Below the pieces are notes generated by a model, which worked only from the letters and a program-made list of their open reading frames with translations, was not told the origin of the DNA and searched no databases. This document shows, one piece after another, positions 12,263 through 23,072 of a stretch of 64,000 nt of DNA. The first letter of the stretch is position 1; the number at the start of each line of letters is the position of its first letter. Made by a program: the position numbers and the translations under genes. The DNA is from Harmothoe impar (taxonomy: Eukaryota > Annelida > Polychaeta > Phyllodocida > Polynoidae), in the NCBI GenBank assembly GCA_947462335.1, contig OX381721.1, positions 5,270,001 through 5,334,000 on the forward strand. Reading direction: 5' to 3'.

Positions 12263-12901
12263 ATGTCATCTTTAAAGGGTTTAAAGGAGTGCAGCAGTTG
12301 TACTCTTGTACTCAAATGTATCAATTTTTGACTGCTAGTGATACTACGACTCGGAAGATGCTTACCTCAAACTAGTTTCAACAACTGTATACTTAATCAT
12401 ATCCATGTTTATTTCTTTCATGTTGCTCCTTGGCTAGGGATATTTCAGTGAATGTCTCACCACCTGGCAAAACAGGGTAAGCTTGTGTGAGCACTTGAAA
12501 TACCCAATGCAATGCTATTGGATTGACCTGGCAAAAGCCTTTGTCGGCACAACCCCATCCAAATTTACTGGGCATGTATACATAGTGATTGACACTCCAT
12601 TAAAGATTGATTGGTCATAAGGACTAAATTTACTTATAGTTACCTTTGTAAGGGACATTATCACTCATTACATTTTATTCTGCATATCTGATGAGGAACG
12701 AGAAAGCCCACCATACATTGTTTATATAACACCATAATTGTGCTAAAATCAAACACCAATGCGCGGCCATGCAGAAGTTACTCTGTATTAGTCGCTAACT
12801 CCAACCCACAGCATGGAGCATCAGACTATAAATGGTCTAAAGCTTTGGCCTTTAGTGGTATTTGATTCTGATTAACCTGTCCTATACCTAAGTCCCACCC
12901 T
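12263..12901. other. Non-coding stretch
   Basis: No supported feature. A short - strand frame at 12,393-12,575 has no motif. Confidence 0.35.
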
Positions 12902-12990
12902 TACCTGAGCACCTGTGCTGTTCTCCACCTGCTGACACCACTCATACCCTATATCTGTCTGCTTCACCTGAGCCTCCGTGTCCACACCTG
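12902..12990. promoter_or_regulatory. Cluster of CACCTG E-boxes, or a small - strand exon
   Basis: Four CACCTG hexamers (12,910, 12,926, 12,965, 12,985) and one TACCTG (12,902) lie within 89 bp. CACCTG/CAGGTG is the core bound by E-protein, Snail and ZEB factors. The same stretch read on the - strand is an 83-bp open segment (12,905-12,987) ending at CTCAG|GTAAGGG, a very good donor, and containing TDIGYEWCQQVENSTGAQ. Its acceptor has a poor pyrimidine tract. The two readings compete because CAG|GTG is both an E-box and a splice-like sequence. Confidence 0.3.
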
Positions 12991-13945
12991 AGATGTGCTT
13001 TTTTCATTGATGCTCAGCGAAGGCATCTGTTTGAATAAAATGGCTACTCAGCTAACAAACTAACATTATTTTACGTCAAAATGCTAAACGCTATGTATTT
13101 TACCTATTACCACATTTTTCACCTTACAAAAGGGAAATTTCACGCAACATTCTCAAACATTGGACTTGTGGCTTTACACTGGTCTCCTCTTAACCTGTGC
13201 ATTCTCTTTTGCAATGCATACCAGTAGAACCAATAATTGAACAGGAGTATTCAGTATCATAATAAATACATGAAAGTTGGAAAATACTCTCCTAGAATTG
13301 TTCAATTTGATGATAATCATCTTTGGCAATTTGCTCTTCTTAATGACTTAAAATTGATAAAGTAATTAATTGAAGCGATCACCATAATCTGATGATATGA
13401 TGTAAATCATAATTGACAAGGGCATCAAATCTTGTCAAATGAATTGTTTTGATGCCTAGTTTTATTATTTCTCCAACAATGTTCCTTGTCTTGAAATGTG
13501 ATCAGTTTATGATGGCATACTGAAATATTCAGGAAGTATTGAATATACATATTTGCAGATGTGGTTTTTCATATTCCCTTCCTTTTTCATCTTCTCTACC
13601 TTTCAATAATTTGATAGATATATAGTACATAATATGCTCTGCTATTAATTCATCAAGATGTAAACTTGTTCTAGCAATGGGTCTGCTGTACTCTTTCACA
13701 CAGTTCATGCAGTTCTATCAGCACAATATTTGTACAATAGTAAACTAATACTGGTAGGAGGAGGATTTCCATTACATATGTCATCCACTCTTAGAAGATT
13801 TCAATGGTCATTAGAATGATAGTGTTTTGTTAAATACACCTGTATGTATTACTTATTTGTGAGACTGAAATGAGTCTGTGTGAATGTAAGGCTTTCTGTT
13901 GTGGGACTGAAAAAAATCATTAGACAGGGGTTGGTACTCATCCTT
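12991..13945. other. Non-coding stretch
   Basis: AT-rich. Nothing is supported. Confidence 0.35.
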
Positions 13946-14135
13946 CTTGGAAAGGCTTCATTGGCGGTAGTGTTAGCCCTTAAGTGACAGACTCTGACTG
14001 GCAACTGGTAGCTAAGCCAATCCTGCTCATTTCAGATGTATTTCTGGACAATATAGTCAGTCCGCCTCAAGCCTACTGCATCAATAGTTGGTTTAATACT
14101 ACTTAAGAGGCTCCTTTACTGGAATGAGTGTACTT
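13946..14135. repeat. Interspersed repeat R1, copy C
   Basis: Contains AAGGCTTCATTGGCGGTAGT, GACTCTGACTGGCA (compare GACTCTGATTGGTCA in copy A), GCCAATCCTGCTCATTTC and a right-hand ACTGGAATGAGTGTACTT block shared with copy B. It is missing about 12 bases of the CAGCTGCCCAGAATC block present in copy A. Confidence 0.5.
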
Positions 14136-14431
14136 AGAAAAATCAGACTGTCAGCTGGTTTTACAAGGTCTCTTTACTTTATTTAATGATATACTTTAAG
14201 TCAGTATGATACTATTTTAAGAAGATCCTGAAACAAATTGTCCAATGTGAAAAAGGCTTATCCCATATATAGGGGCATCCTGATGTTAGTCACATAACAC
14301 AGACCAGTTCTTATTCCTCATTCAATCCTTTACTGGAAAATTTGGATTTCATATGACAGCCAGGATATTTAAAGTAATTAGTTTAACGGTCATTTTAGAT
14401 CTTTAACATTAGACAAAAGGTATTTGGTTTC

Positions 14432-14486
14432 AGGTCTAGGTCACCAATGGGAAAGGAATTTCAATCAGGTACAGAGGTCAAGGTCA
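14432..14486 (+). promoter_or_regulatory. Two nuclear-receptor-like AGGTCA direct repeats
   Basis: AGGTCAAGGTCA at 14,475-14,486 is two AGGTCA half-sites with no spacer (DR0), and also holds the extended monomer site TCAAGGTCA. A sister copy AGGTCTAGGTCA lies at 14,432-14,443. Both continue into the same CCAA, so a 16-base block occurs twice 43 bp apart, about four helical turns. DR0 and extended half-sites are known targets of orphan nuclear receptors. Whether this site is used is not shown by the sequence. Confidence 0.3.
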
Positions 14487-17366
14487 CCAACATCTGCCTC
14501 TGAAACCTGGACGATGTCAGCACAAGTTGTAAAATGATTAAATTGGGATACCTAATGGAAACAGATGACGCTGGATGATATTTTCATTGGGTGCATCTTG
14601 GTGCAAACGTCCAACCTATATCACCCTTAAAGTGCTAACTTTACATTGTCCATTCATAAACAACAAGACTATCTCAACAAATCTGGCTTCACACCATCTT
14701 TCTATAAGATGAAGTGCAATAATGATTGGCAGACCCTCTATATGATGCCTTGTTAGCCTTAATCATAGAAGGCTATTTTGCTTAATCCAGACTGACAAGG
14801 ATGTATGAGGCAGGACCTAGTTTTAATTGGTACAGGCTACAATACATGATATACTTAGACAGCTTAAAAGGAGATTAATGTTCAATTATTATCAAATCAG
14901 GACATTGGTCTAACAGATGAATAATTTCATCAATATTTTAATCAATGATCAATCATTGTTTTAATCATTAAAATGTCTGGGTTTACCAAGAAAGCAATCA
15001 GTATCTATAAGTTACCAATGTAACATGTGCTACTAGTTTAGAACATATTAAGCATAGAACTGCCACAAATGAGCAAAGCTGAGATATTATTGTGCAACTA
15101 TACAAGTGTGATTCTAAGAGTAATTCTTGGTCCAGCTGTCCTGTTTGATTTGCTAATAATATTTAAAATGTACTTTATAATATTATGAATCTGAATCTTT
15201 TTTTTTTCTACAGAAAGGCAGGCATTTGTGGTGTGTATATTTCCAAGTGACAGAATGTTTAGTTACTACATGTTGTTGGGAAACCATGAACCTCTTGTGG
15301 ATTGAGCTAATCTGCTTTTATATACCTCGCCTTAGAGCTCAAAGTCCTTGATCAAATTACCCCTGCTTGGTAAAGTAGCTAAAGCAGGCACTCCTCGTTC
15401 CTAAACTAATTAGGTGGCAGGGTATGAAGAATTATGAGAGCTGAGATTCACATTACTGTATTTTTGTATCAGATTACAGACACCAGACACCTTTGTTCTA
15501 ATTACAGCCTCAGTATAGTCAGGAGATATAGTATATTGTACTCATTATACACTGCAGGGAATATGAATCCCCTTGTCAAAATTGAGGAGTTAAATGAAGT
15601 TAAGATCCCCTTCTGATATTTGGGGAATGTGGCACTGATGCAACTTTCATGGTACATGATATTGTACCACGATCCCTTCAGGAGATTCTTTTGATACGAG
15701 CCACTTCTAATTCCCAAAGGATAGGCATGATCAGTCTGAGCATTTGGCCTAGCATGGAGGACTCTGGATAATAGAGGATCAGGTAGTAAGAAAGTGTCAG
15801 AGAGGATAAAATGGGCTGAACTTAAAATTAGTAGAGTTTCTGTTGGCATTGGCAGATTTAATTAGGCGGCATACAAATTTATGAGTGAATGCTGTTGCCC
15901 TGGTATATATAGGGAATGTATCACTATGAATGCATCCATGGACCCTTTACCAAAGTGACTTGTTCTGTTCAGGGACTATCCGTGGGTCCCAACAGTAATC
16001 CAATAGTATCCTACATTATACATCTGCATTTCCAGTATCAATTGGTAACCGTCCCCCTCATGGGAAATATCGCTAATATTGGGACAAGTTTTATATTGGG
16101 ACAGCTGGATGTAGGAGAGTGCTTTGAAGGAGCGCTGAGGGACATGTCTTCCCAGCACCGTAGTACAACCCTACCCTTCCACATGTAACAGAGGATGATT
16201 GGGACACATAGTGGATACAGTGAGGGCCTGGTGCATGTACATAGGGATATCTAGGATGCTTTGTGCTATAGACCCCAATGACAAATTGGTAAGACAGATA
16301 CACACCCACAAAGATTCTGATTTCAACAGAATTTTGTGTAACATGTTATACATCATAGGCAGACCAGCTAGAAAGGAGGGCTACAGTATATTGAACTGAC
16401 ACATTCAAGTTTGTTCATTGTTGATTCATGGAAATTCAATCAGGTATGTACAATGGCTCTACAATTTAATCAGGTAACAGGTTGTGATTGGCACCCTGAC
16501 AGCTCAGAGATTTAAACAAAACAACCCCCAAAACGATCTATATCACTTTTGCAGGTGAAAATGACTTGAATAATGAGCATTGATCGCTCAAACCATATAG
16601 GGGAATTATGATCATTTGTGTTGCTTTGTCTGGATCTTTTAACGTTCGTCTCTAGATTTTGCTTAAAAGTGAAAGGATTACGTTTGTGTGAAGTTTACCA
16701 ATAATGGGACCTTCCTGTTCAGTCTGCCCCCAACCTCCTCCACCAGTCTCTTCCATCTTCCTTCTGTTCCTATCTGTAATTTAGATATTCCCTCCTGGAG
16801 GTGAACCCATCCGAGTTTTGTCATAGATTAAGGAGGTCCCAACCCTCTACCAGACCTCCCCATGGGTATCATTTATCATAACACTAAAGGGACCCAGAGG
16901 GAGTCATTTCATTTAGGAACCTCATCCTTATGGGTCACAATAGAGCAGCGCTCCTGCTAAACCCCACTTCATTCTGTGATGTGATACCTTAAAGGTCAAT
17001 CTGCTTTCATGGTTAGCCACTAGGGGCTTGTACCTCATCAGTGTTATCCGTGTGATATGAGCTGGGCATGTTCCCTCCCTGCACACCCTGGCATAGATCA
17101 TAGGACAACAGCGTATCATTACGGTTATAGAGTTCCATATCCTATACTTGAATGAGTCTAGGGCCAGGGCTTGCCTATGATTATATAATATGGGTGGATC
17201 CGCCAATACCTTAAGGTAATAGCCTCTAGATGTTAGGATCTGAAGGAGTCTATTATTATTACCTATGCTGAGGTTTCTGAGTAAAATAGTTCATGAAGGC
17301 TTGGATGCTGAGTTTATGTAACCCTGTTTTGAAAGGTGGATGGCCTACTAATAATGTAACATGAAG
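14487..17366. other. Non-coding stretch
   Basis: Holds short overlapping frames on both strands (such as 15,502-15,849 on - and 15,916-16,188 on +) without recognisable motifs. There is a pyrimidine-rich patch near 16,720-16,800. I cannot support a gene. Confidence 0.4.
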
Positions 17367-17955
17367 ATTTCCATGTCATGCAATGTATCATGTTTAATAC
17401 AAGGTGATGTACATTATAGACGACATGATGTCAATACGGATGTACACCCGTGCTGTTGGTGTGTCCTTCCACCTCACACCTGCTACAACAATTTCCCAGC
17501 AATCTGATGAGTTTTTTTTCATTATGAGATATATCTTAGTTGATGAAAATGATGTTATACAATATCACAATGAATAGGTATCAGGAGAAAGTACCAGTCA
17601 ATATTTATAAATTTCTAAATGTTATGACATGTATAATATGATTCTGGAAATAAACCAATCCTCCATTCTGGTTTCCATCAAGATAACATTTATGTTTGTT
17701 GTTTTGCAAATATCACAGAGTATTCCAAAATTGATCCGATTACATGCATGGCTTGGCAAACAACACATCCAAATGGCTTTACTCATCACCTCTCTTTGAC
17801 ACAACTGTGTAGATCTATACTCTATGATGGGGCTCCATATGACCCCTGCACTGGGGTGGTGAGTTCAATGTACTGTCAATGTTTGCATGCACCAATATAC
17901 ACAGGGTTCAGACTGTTGGACTATTGGGCTATTGAACTAACATACAGAAGGTAAA
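17367..17955. repeat. Interspersed repeat R2, longest uninterrupted copy
   Basis: Begins ATTTCCATGTCATG and shares with 22,212 onwards the blocks ATGTATCATGTTTAATACAA, GGTGATGTA, TCCTTCCACCTCACACCTGC and TACAACAA. Its right half shares GATGGGGCTCCAT, TGAGTTCAATGTACTGT and ATGTTTGCATG with the same copy. About 590 bp in length, no long frame, and no clear terminal inverted repeat. The class is unknown. Confidence 0.6.
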
Positions 17956-18599
17956 GCTACAGAATGATTGATGCTTTGTAGTTCTGTGTTTTATGGAGTC
18001 TCTTACTATTTATATTTTTGCTGACACGAAGGGATCTGTGTTGTGCCAATGTGTTGCCCATTTAGACATTATTCAAATATGTATTGGTCTTTGTTATTGC
18101 CTAACTGAAATACTTTTCATCAATACCAATTTTCTTTTGTACTTAAGGGGTTGTGCAGAGGAACCTTGATAGCAGTTCCCCTGAAATCATTTTGCAAATC
18201 GATTAGAAATATGAAGAAAACATTTTGCCACATTCCTTTGAGAGAAATGTCAGCATTGCCACTTAGCTGATTATACAATTTCAGCAAAATGATCAAAATC
18301 CCCAAAGTATATTGATGCATTGCCTCTCAGTACGTGCTTCATTTCTTTACGTAAGCCAGGGTAAGTCTCTTGGACATGCGACAACTAACCACATCTTCCT
18401 TGAATAGTAATTTGACATCCTAAATGTTGGGCATCCGCTGTAAAGAGGTGATTCATTTTCACCTAAAAGACAATCCCTTAAGTGGTATTGTGTAAAGGGT
18501 GTCAATTCTATGACAAGTTCTACTTCTCTTGTCGTTGAAGCTTCAATCCTCAGCGTTCTTCCCAGAATCCCAAATAATGTACTCTTATCCAATTAAATT
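17956..18599. other. Non-coding stretch
   Basis: Two - strand frames (18,120-18,320 and 18,347-18,592) have a protein-like composition but match nothing I recognise and are in different frames. They could be remnants of an older element. Confidence 0.3.
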
Positions 18600-18810
18600 G
18601 TCAAGAGAGCACTAAAAGAGCAAAGCTGCATTTCTGATATTGCAGGAGAACATTTTGATAAGCTCAAAGTACATGCCTTGAGTATCCTGGAAGGCAAAAT
18701 AATGCAGACTACTGGTCAGGTCTATCTGGATAGAGCCAGGAAATTGAGGCGGAGAATAAATCTCAGTTGTAAATAGGCGAAGGCAGACTTTATAAAATCT
18801 GGTTTGGAGG

Positions 18811-20471
18811 ATGAAATCTAATCATGAATCAGTTACTTATCTCAATGACTACTTCGCTGGAAATGGAGAAGTACTCAATGATGATCTTACTGCCCAAGGT
18901 TTTCCTCCGAGAGCAATACCTGTTGTCAATACCCTGCCCGCCTTTAATGGGATTAAAGTTGATATCGAGGTTGTAACCATACTCGTCAACAAAATCAATG
19001 TAAATAAGACTTCAAGTATTGATAATATCAGATGTGATATACTGAAGTTGGCGTTTAAGAATTTACTGCCTGAACTCACCTGGCTGTTACAACTAAGTTT
19101 TGATACCGGTGTGTTCCCTGACGTGTTGAAGATAGCTCGTGTTAGTCCAATCCCAAAAGTTGCTAATGAAAGATTGGTCACAAATTGGCGACCAATCTCC
19201 TAATTATCATTGCCCTCTAAAATCGCAGAAAAAATAATGCACATGCCCTTGTCTGAGGTGTTGGAAAAATTAAATTTCCTCGCTGAAGAACAGTTTGGTT
19301 ATAGATCTGGCTGTGGTACAGGCGACGCTATCTTTAAATTTGTAGATGATCTTTATGATAACATTGACCGAGGTCATATGACCCCAGCATGTTTTCTAGA
19401 TCTGAAGAAAGCATTTGATAGCCATAGTTACTTTTCAGAAATAATGGGGAGCTTGGGACTGCATGTGAGTGTAAATAAATGGTTAACCAGTTATTTGACT
19501 GGTCGGCATCAATTCACTCGAATAGGCTCCTACACGTCAGGGATACAACCTGTCAAGTATGGCGTTCCCAAGGGGTCGGTGTTGGGACCCCTTTTGTTTA
19601 TTTTGTACGTGAATGATGTCACATCTGTAATTAAGTCTTCAAAATTCTTAATGTATGCGGATGATTTGTTTTTTTTATACTACTAGTAACAAATCTGGTC
19701 TCGCTCAACAACGATTACAGAGTGACATAGATAATGTCTTTAAGTGGTGTACTGATAAACGTTTAACAGTCAATACGAATAAGACAAAAGTGGTTTGGTT
19801 AGACCAAGAAATTGGCAAGTTTAACAATGAGACCCTTCCTTATGAATGGCAAAGCCCTAATGGATGTTAATGAGTACACCTACGTGGGATTGCAGTTGGA
19901 CAATCATTTGTCAATGGAGCTTGCAATCAAGGATGTAATACAAAAGGTCAACAACAGGCTTTTTAGACTAGCAAAATTGCGTTATCTATTAACCTTGCAT
20001 GCAGCTATCCTGGTATATAAAACAATGATAATGACGCTGTTTGATTATTGTAGTTTTGCATATGCTGGTTGTAATGACACTTCTTTACCGAAACTGTAAC
20101 ATCTGCAAAATCGAGGCTTAAGGATCTGTTATTGTGGCAATCGAGACTACATGGAGGAAGCTGTCCTGCACTCCAAGGCAGGCCTGACCTTGCTGTCGAG
20201 GCAAAGAGACAAAGTCTTATTGACGTGGATGTACAAGTTCTTGTCCTGCAGCGAGTTGATCGATGTTCGTCGAGGTGATCAAGTGACCAGATCAAATGAT
20301 AAAATTAAATTAAAATTAAAATGAGCTAAACTACAGGGTTATAAAAAGTCCCCCTGGTACAGGGGTAATGTGCTATGGAATAATTTAGGTGAATGGTTCC
20401 AAAAATCAAACTCGAAATTACAATTTAAGCTCTGTGTGAAAAAGATAGTCAATTTGCATATTAAAAACTGA
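18811..20471 (+). pseudogene. Reverse transcriptase pseudogene of the LINE
   Basis: Several conserved RT blocks are readable. NWRPIS lies just before an in-frame TAA (19,201-19,203), with reading resuming at LPSKIAEKI. Next come EEQFGYRSG, then FLDLKKAFD (19,392-19,418, the first catalytic Asp), YGVPKGSVLGPLLFILYVND, and YADD at 19,654-19,665 (the catalytic pair). The usual PQGS is PKGS here. A frameshift follows in a T run just after YADD, a second near 19,850, and an in-frame stop at 20,097-20,099 before LQNRGLRICYCGNR. The tail SPWYRGNVLWNNLGEWF ends at TGA 20,469-20,471. At least two stops and two frameshifts make it non-functional. Confidence 0.85.
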
Positions 20472-21456
20472 GGAACCCTTGGAGGATTACGTAAATGAAG
20501 ATAGTCTGCTCTTTGACTACAGTGACGTAAGCAACCAAGACTGATCAATCTGGCCAGGTTTTGATTTTTGGGGAAAGGTCCCTGTCATTGCGTTATTATG
20601 AGGGGAAGATCTACGGTTTGTGATCATCCCTGAATGCTATTATTATCTTATGGGTTGGAGATCACTGGATTGGGATCACCGACCAATGGGAAATATACTA
20701 TTTACCACATGGGAGGTAGCCCGTTTGAATCACCTAGTGGCACTCTTTATGCCATGACAGGGGTATATTTTGTACTAATTTCTGTGTTAAGCTTGTGCCA
20801 TCTTTGATCTTGATATGTTTGGCTTGCTGTAGTTGTTATGCCTAGAGTACTTCTTGAGACATTCGGTTGTATAGTGGACTGACCAGTAATGAGGACTATA
20901 TTTTGACACAGCGGCTTGTATAAGACTGAGATTCAAGCTAATGTTCATGCATGTCGAGACCTGCGAGTTATATATTGGTATGGTAATTTTTCACTTTTTT
21001 GTGGAATCTCCTGAATGTTTCAAAACTCCTTCATTTTCCATGCAGTGTTAAAAATGGCATGAAGCCTGAAATCAATATTTTCCCTGTTTTTATTCCATAT
21101 TATGATGTAGATAAAACAGCTGTGCAGTTAGAAGTGTATGATACGGGTGATAACTCCCTGAATGTGATACTCGTGTAAGAAAGAACTCCTGTTGGACTTG
21201 GTTATCACTAGAAGTCAACCACACTATATTTAACTCTTCCTGGCCGGTCTTGCTTTGTGAATTGTGTTGTTAGGCCATGTATCATCATGTGAACGTCCTG
21301 TCTAGTCTTACCACCTTGTCTCATAAAATCATCTTACCATTGTCATTATCTATATTTGTTTCTAAATGTAGAGTATTGTTGAATCGGATGTTGACTGAAA
21401 ATTTGACTATTATTGTTGCTTCGTTCTCTCACTATTCTGTATATTGTGAGAGGCTC

Positions 21457-21488
21457 AATAAATCCACACTCAAAACTTTAAAAAAAAA
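21457..21488 (+). terminator. Polyadenylation signal and A-tail at the LINE 3' end
   Basis: AATAAA is followed 18 bases later by nine A. The position and strand match the 3' end of the retrotransposon. Confidence 0.5.
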
Positions 21489-21544
21489 CTTTTCCAGGCC
21501 TAATATCTGACCTCCTCTGATGGTACTGGGTACCGAGGAAGCCT

Positions 21545-21610
21545 TGCATCAAGCCCTCTCTTTTTATTTTGAGGAAAGCCACGTAACTCTGTAAGAGGGG
21601 GCTTGATGCA
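21545..21610. repeat. Strong inverted repeat
   Basis: TGCATCAAGCCC at 21,545-21,556 plus TCTC pairs with AGAG and GGGCTTGATGCA within 21,594-21,610, with a one-base bulge. The loop is about 33 bases. It lies about 60 bp beyond the A-tail of the LINE. It could be a small foldback element or a structured RNA. No terminal duplication was found. Confidence 0.6.
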
Positions 21611-22211
21611 CGCTAAGATTGTACACAAGGACATTCTGTGTTTCTTTTGTGAAATCCTTTGCAGAAGTTGTCACTGCATTTGGCAGTTCACACTCTTTAT
21701 TGCTTGAAGACCTTAAATAATAAATTAAGTTCATAATTGTTTTCCATTTTTATAATGTTTTGCAAAATGTTTATTGACAATGTGACCAAATCCTGTCAAC
21801 TCAATTTGACTGCAGCCTGTCACTTTTGCATTTAAAAGCTAAAACTCTCTGCATACAATCAAAAACTTAAGACAAATAATATACAAATAATATGTGTGGA
21901 ACAGTAATTTGAGCATAATTTCCAATGTTTACCTTTGGAAAATGGTTATACTATGCTTAATAAGGCTCTCCCTTTTCGTCTTTACTAATGTTATCACACT
22001 TGAAATTAGGTCTCAATAAAAACATGTGCCATTATGTGTCATTAGCTTCACATATTTTTCCCAACCATAAAATATGCATGCTTAGAAGCTTGGGCAATTA
22101 AAGAGGAGAAAAATATCAACAACTTCAATGGTTCTGGGAAATATAGCAGTGCACATTGCATGCAAAACCTAAATACAAGTAATGTAGTTCAGAACACCCT
22201 TGCCCTTTCTA
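21611..22211. other. Non-coding stretch
   Basis: AT-rich sequence with nothing I can support. Confidence 0.35.
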
Positions 22212-23072
22212 ATTTCCATGTCATGTGATGTATCATGTTTAATACAAGGTGATGTATGGATGACATTGTGTCAATACCGATGTACAGACTGTGCTGTCAG
22301 TGCATCCTTCCACCTCACACCTGCTACAACAAATTCCCAGCAATGAGGCTTTGTTCGTTATGATATAACAATGAATATGGTCTAATGCAATATGACACTG
22401 AATGTGAGATTTTCCTTCTGTTTTTTCATTGAACATTGCAGAGATTATCTTTGGTTTAGGCACATATTTTCTAAATTGATCTGAGTTAATGCGTGGCTTG
22501 GCAGACAAAACATTCAAGCTGGGTTCCTTATCACCTCTCATCAGGTGTGTGTCCATTATATGACAAGGAAAGTGGAGGATCTCACATGTTTGACATCCGG
22601 TAATATGTACATATTTGGAAAAATATTTTATAGATGTCTTCCCCTTTTACTGTAGGTAGGCTGCGTCCACTAAGCGTTATACATGGCTGCCCAGACTGCC
22701 CAGGCCATACATGGACGAGGCATTATGATAGAAAAAGGAGCATATCGCCCAGTTTCTGCACTTAAAATCAAACATGTTAGATATTCAAATTCCCATTTTG
22801 TCTTCAAATTTTGACACCCCTAGATTGCTATCGCACTTTTTTATTTGAGAATTTTGACGTCCACCTGTGTCCACAGGGAGACAAAACCTAGATTTCAACT
22901 TGGTGTTTAAATTCAAGGTCTAACGGATGACAAACAGCCTTATAAATGCTAGTGGACGCAGGCGGATTGACACACCACTGTAGATCAATATACCATGATG
23001 GGGCTCCATTTGTCCCAAGCACTAGGGGTGTGAGTTCAATGTACTGTGGATGTTTGCATGTACAAATAAACA
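22212..23072. repeat. Interspersed repeat R2, copy broken by an insertion and by the satellite
   Basis: Left part 22,212 to about 22,544 aligns with 17,367-17,785. About 420 bp of foreign sequence follows. The repeat resumes near 22,967 (TTGACACACCACTGTAGATC) and runs to 23,072, where it is cut off by the first satellite base. Copy R2 at 17,367 continues for another 60 bp or so beyond the equivalent point, so the satellite array sits inside this R2 copy. Confidence 0.6.
22659..22963. mobile_element. MITE-like insertion inside R2
   Basis: CTGCGTCCACTA at 22,661-22,672 is repeated in inverted orientation as TAGTGGACGCAG at 22,950-22,961, and the similarity goes inward (AAGCGTTATA compared with AGCATTTATA). 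The roughly 300-bp interior has no open frame. Short length, terminal inverted repeats and lack of coding fit a non-autonomous DNA transposon. No clear target duplication remains, so the superfamily is open. Confidence 0.6.

Larger units (their letters stand above)
18600..21488 (+). mobile_element. Degenerate non-LTR (LINE) retrotransposon, 5'-truncated
   Basis: A + strand reverse transcriptase remnant (18,811-20,471) is followed by about 1 kb of untranslated sequence, then AATAAA at 21,457-21,462 and a run of nine A at 21,480-21,488. That order is what a 5'-truncated LINE copy looks like. No long terminal repeats flank it and no endonuclease domain is visible upstream. The coding-like sequence starts near 18,603 with an open stretch rich in Lys, Arg and Glu. 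The RT and the tail motif (YRGNVLWNNL) fit the Jockey/CR1/L2 group better than RTE or L1. A target duplication was not found, so the borders are approximate. Confidence 0.75.

Noticed and set aside
15502..15849. 115-codon - strand frame
   Set aside because: No motif, no homologue recognised, and overlapping + frame of similar quality. Probably chance.
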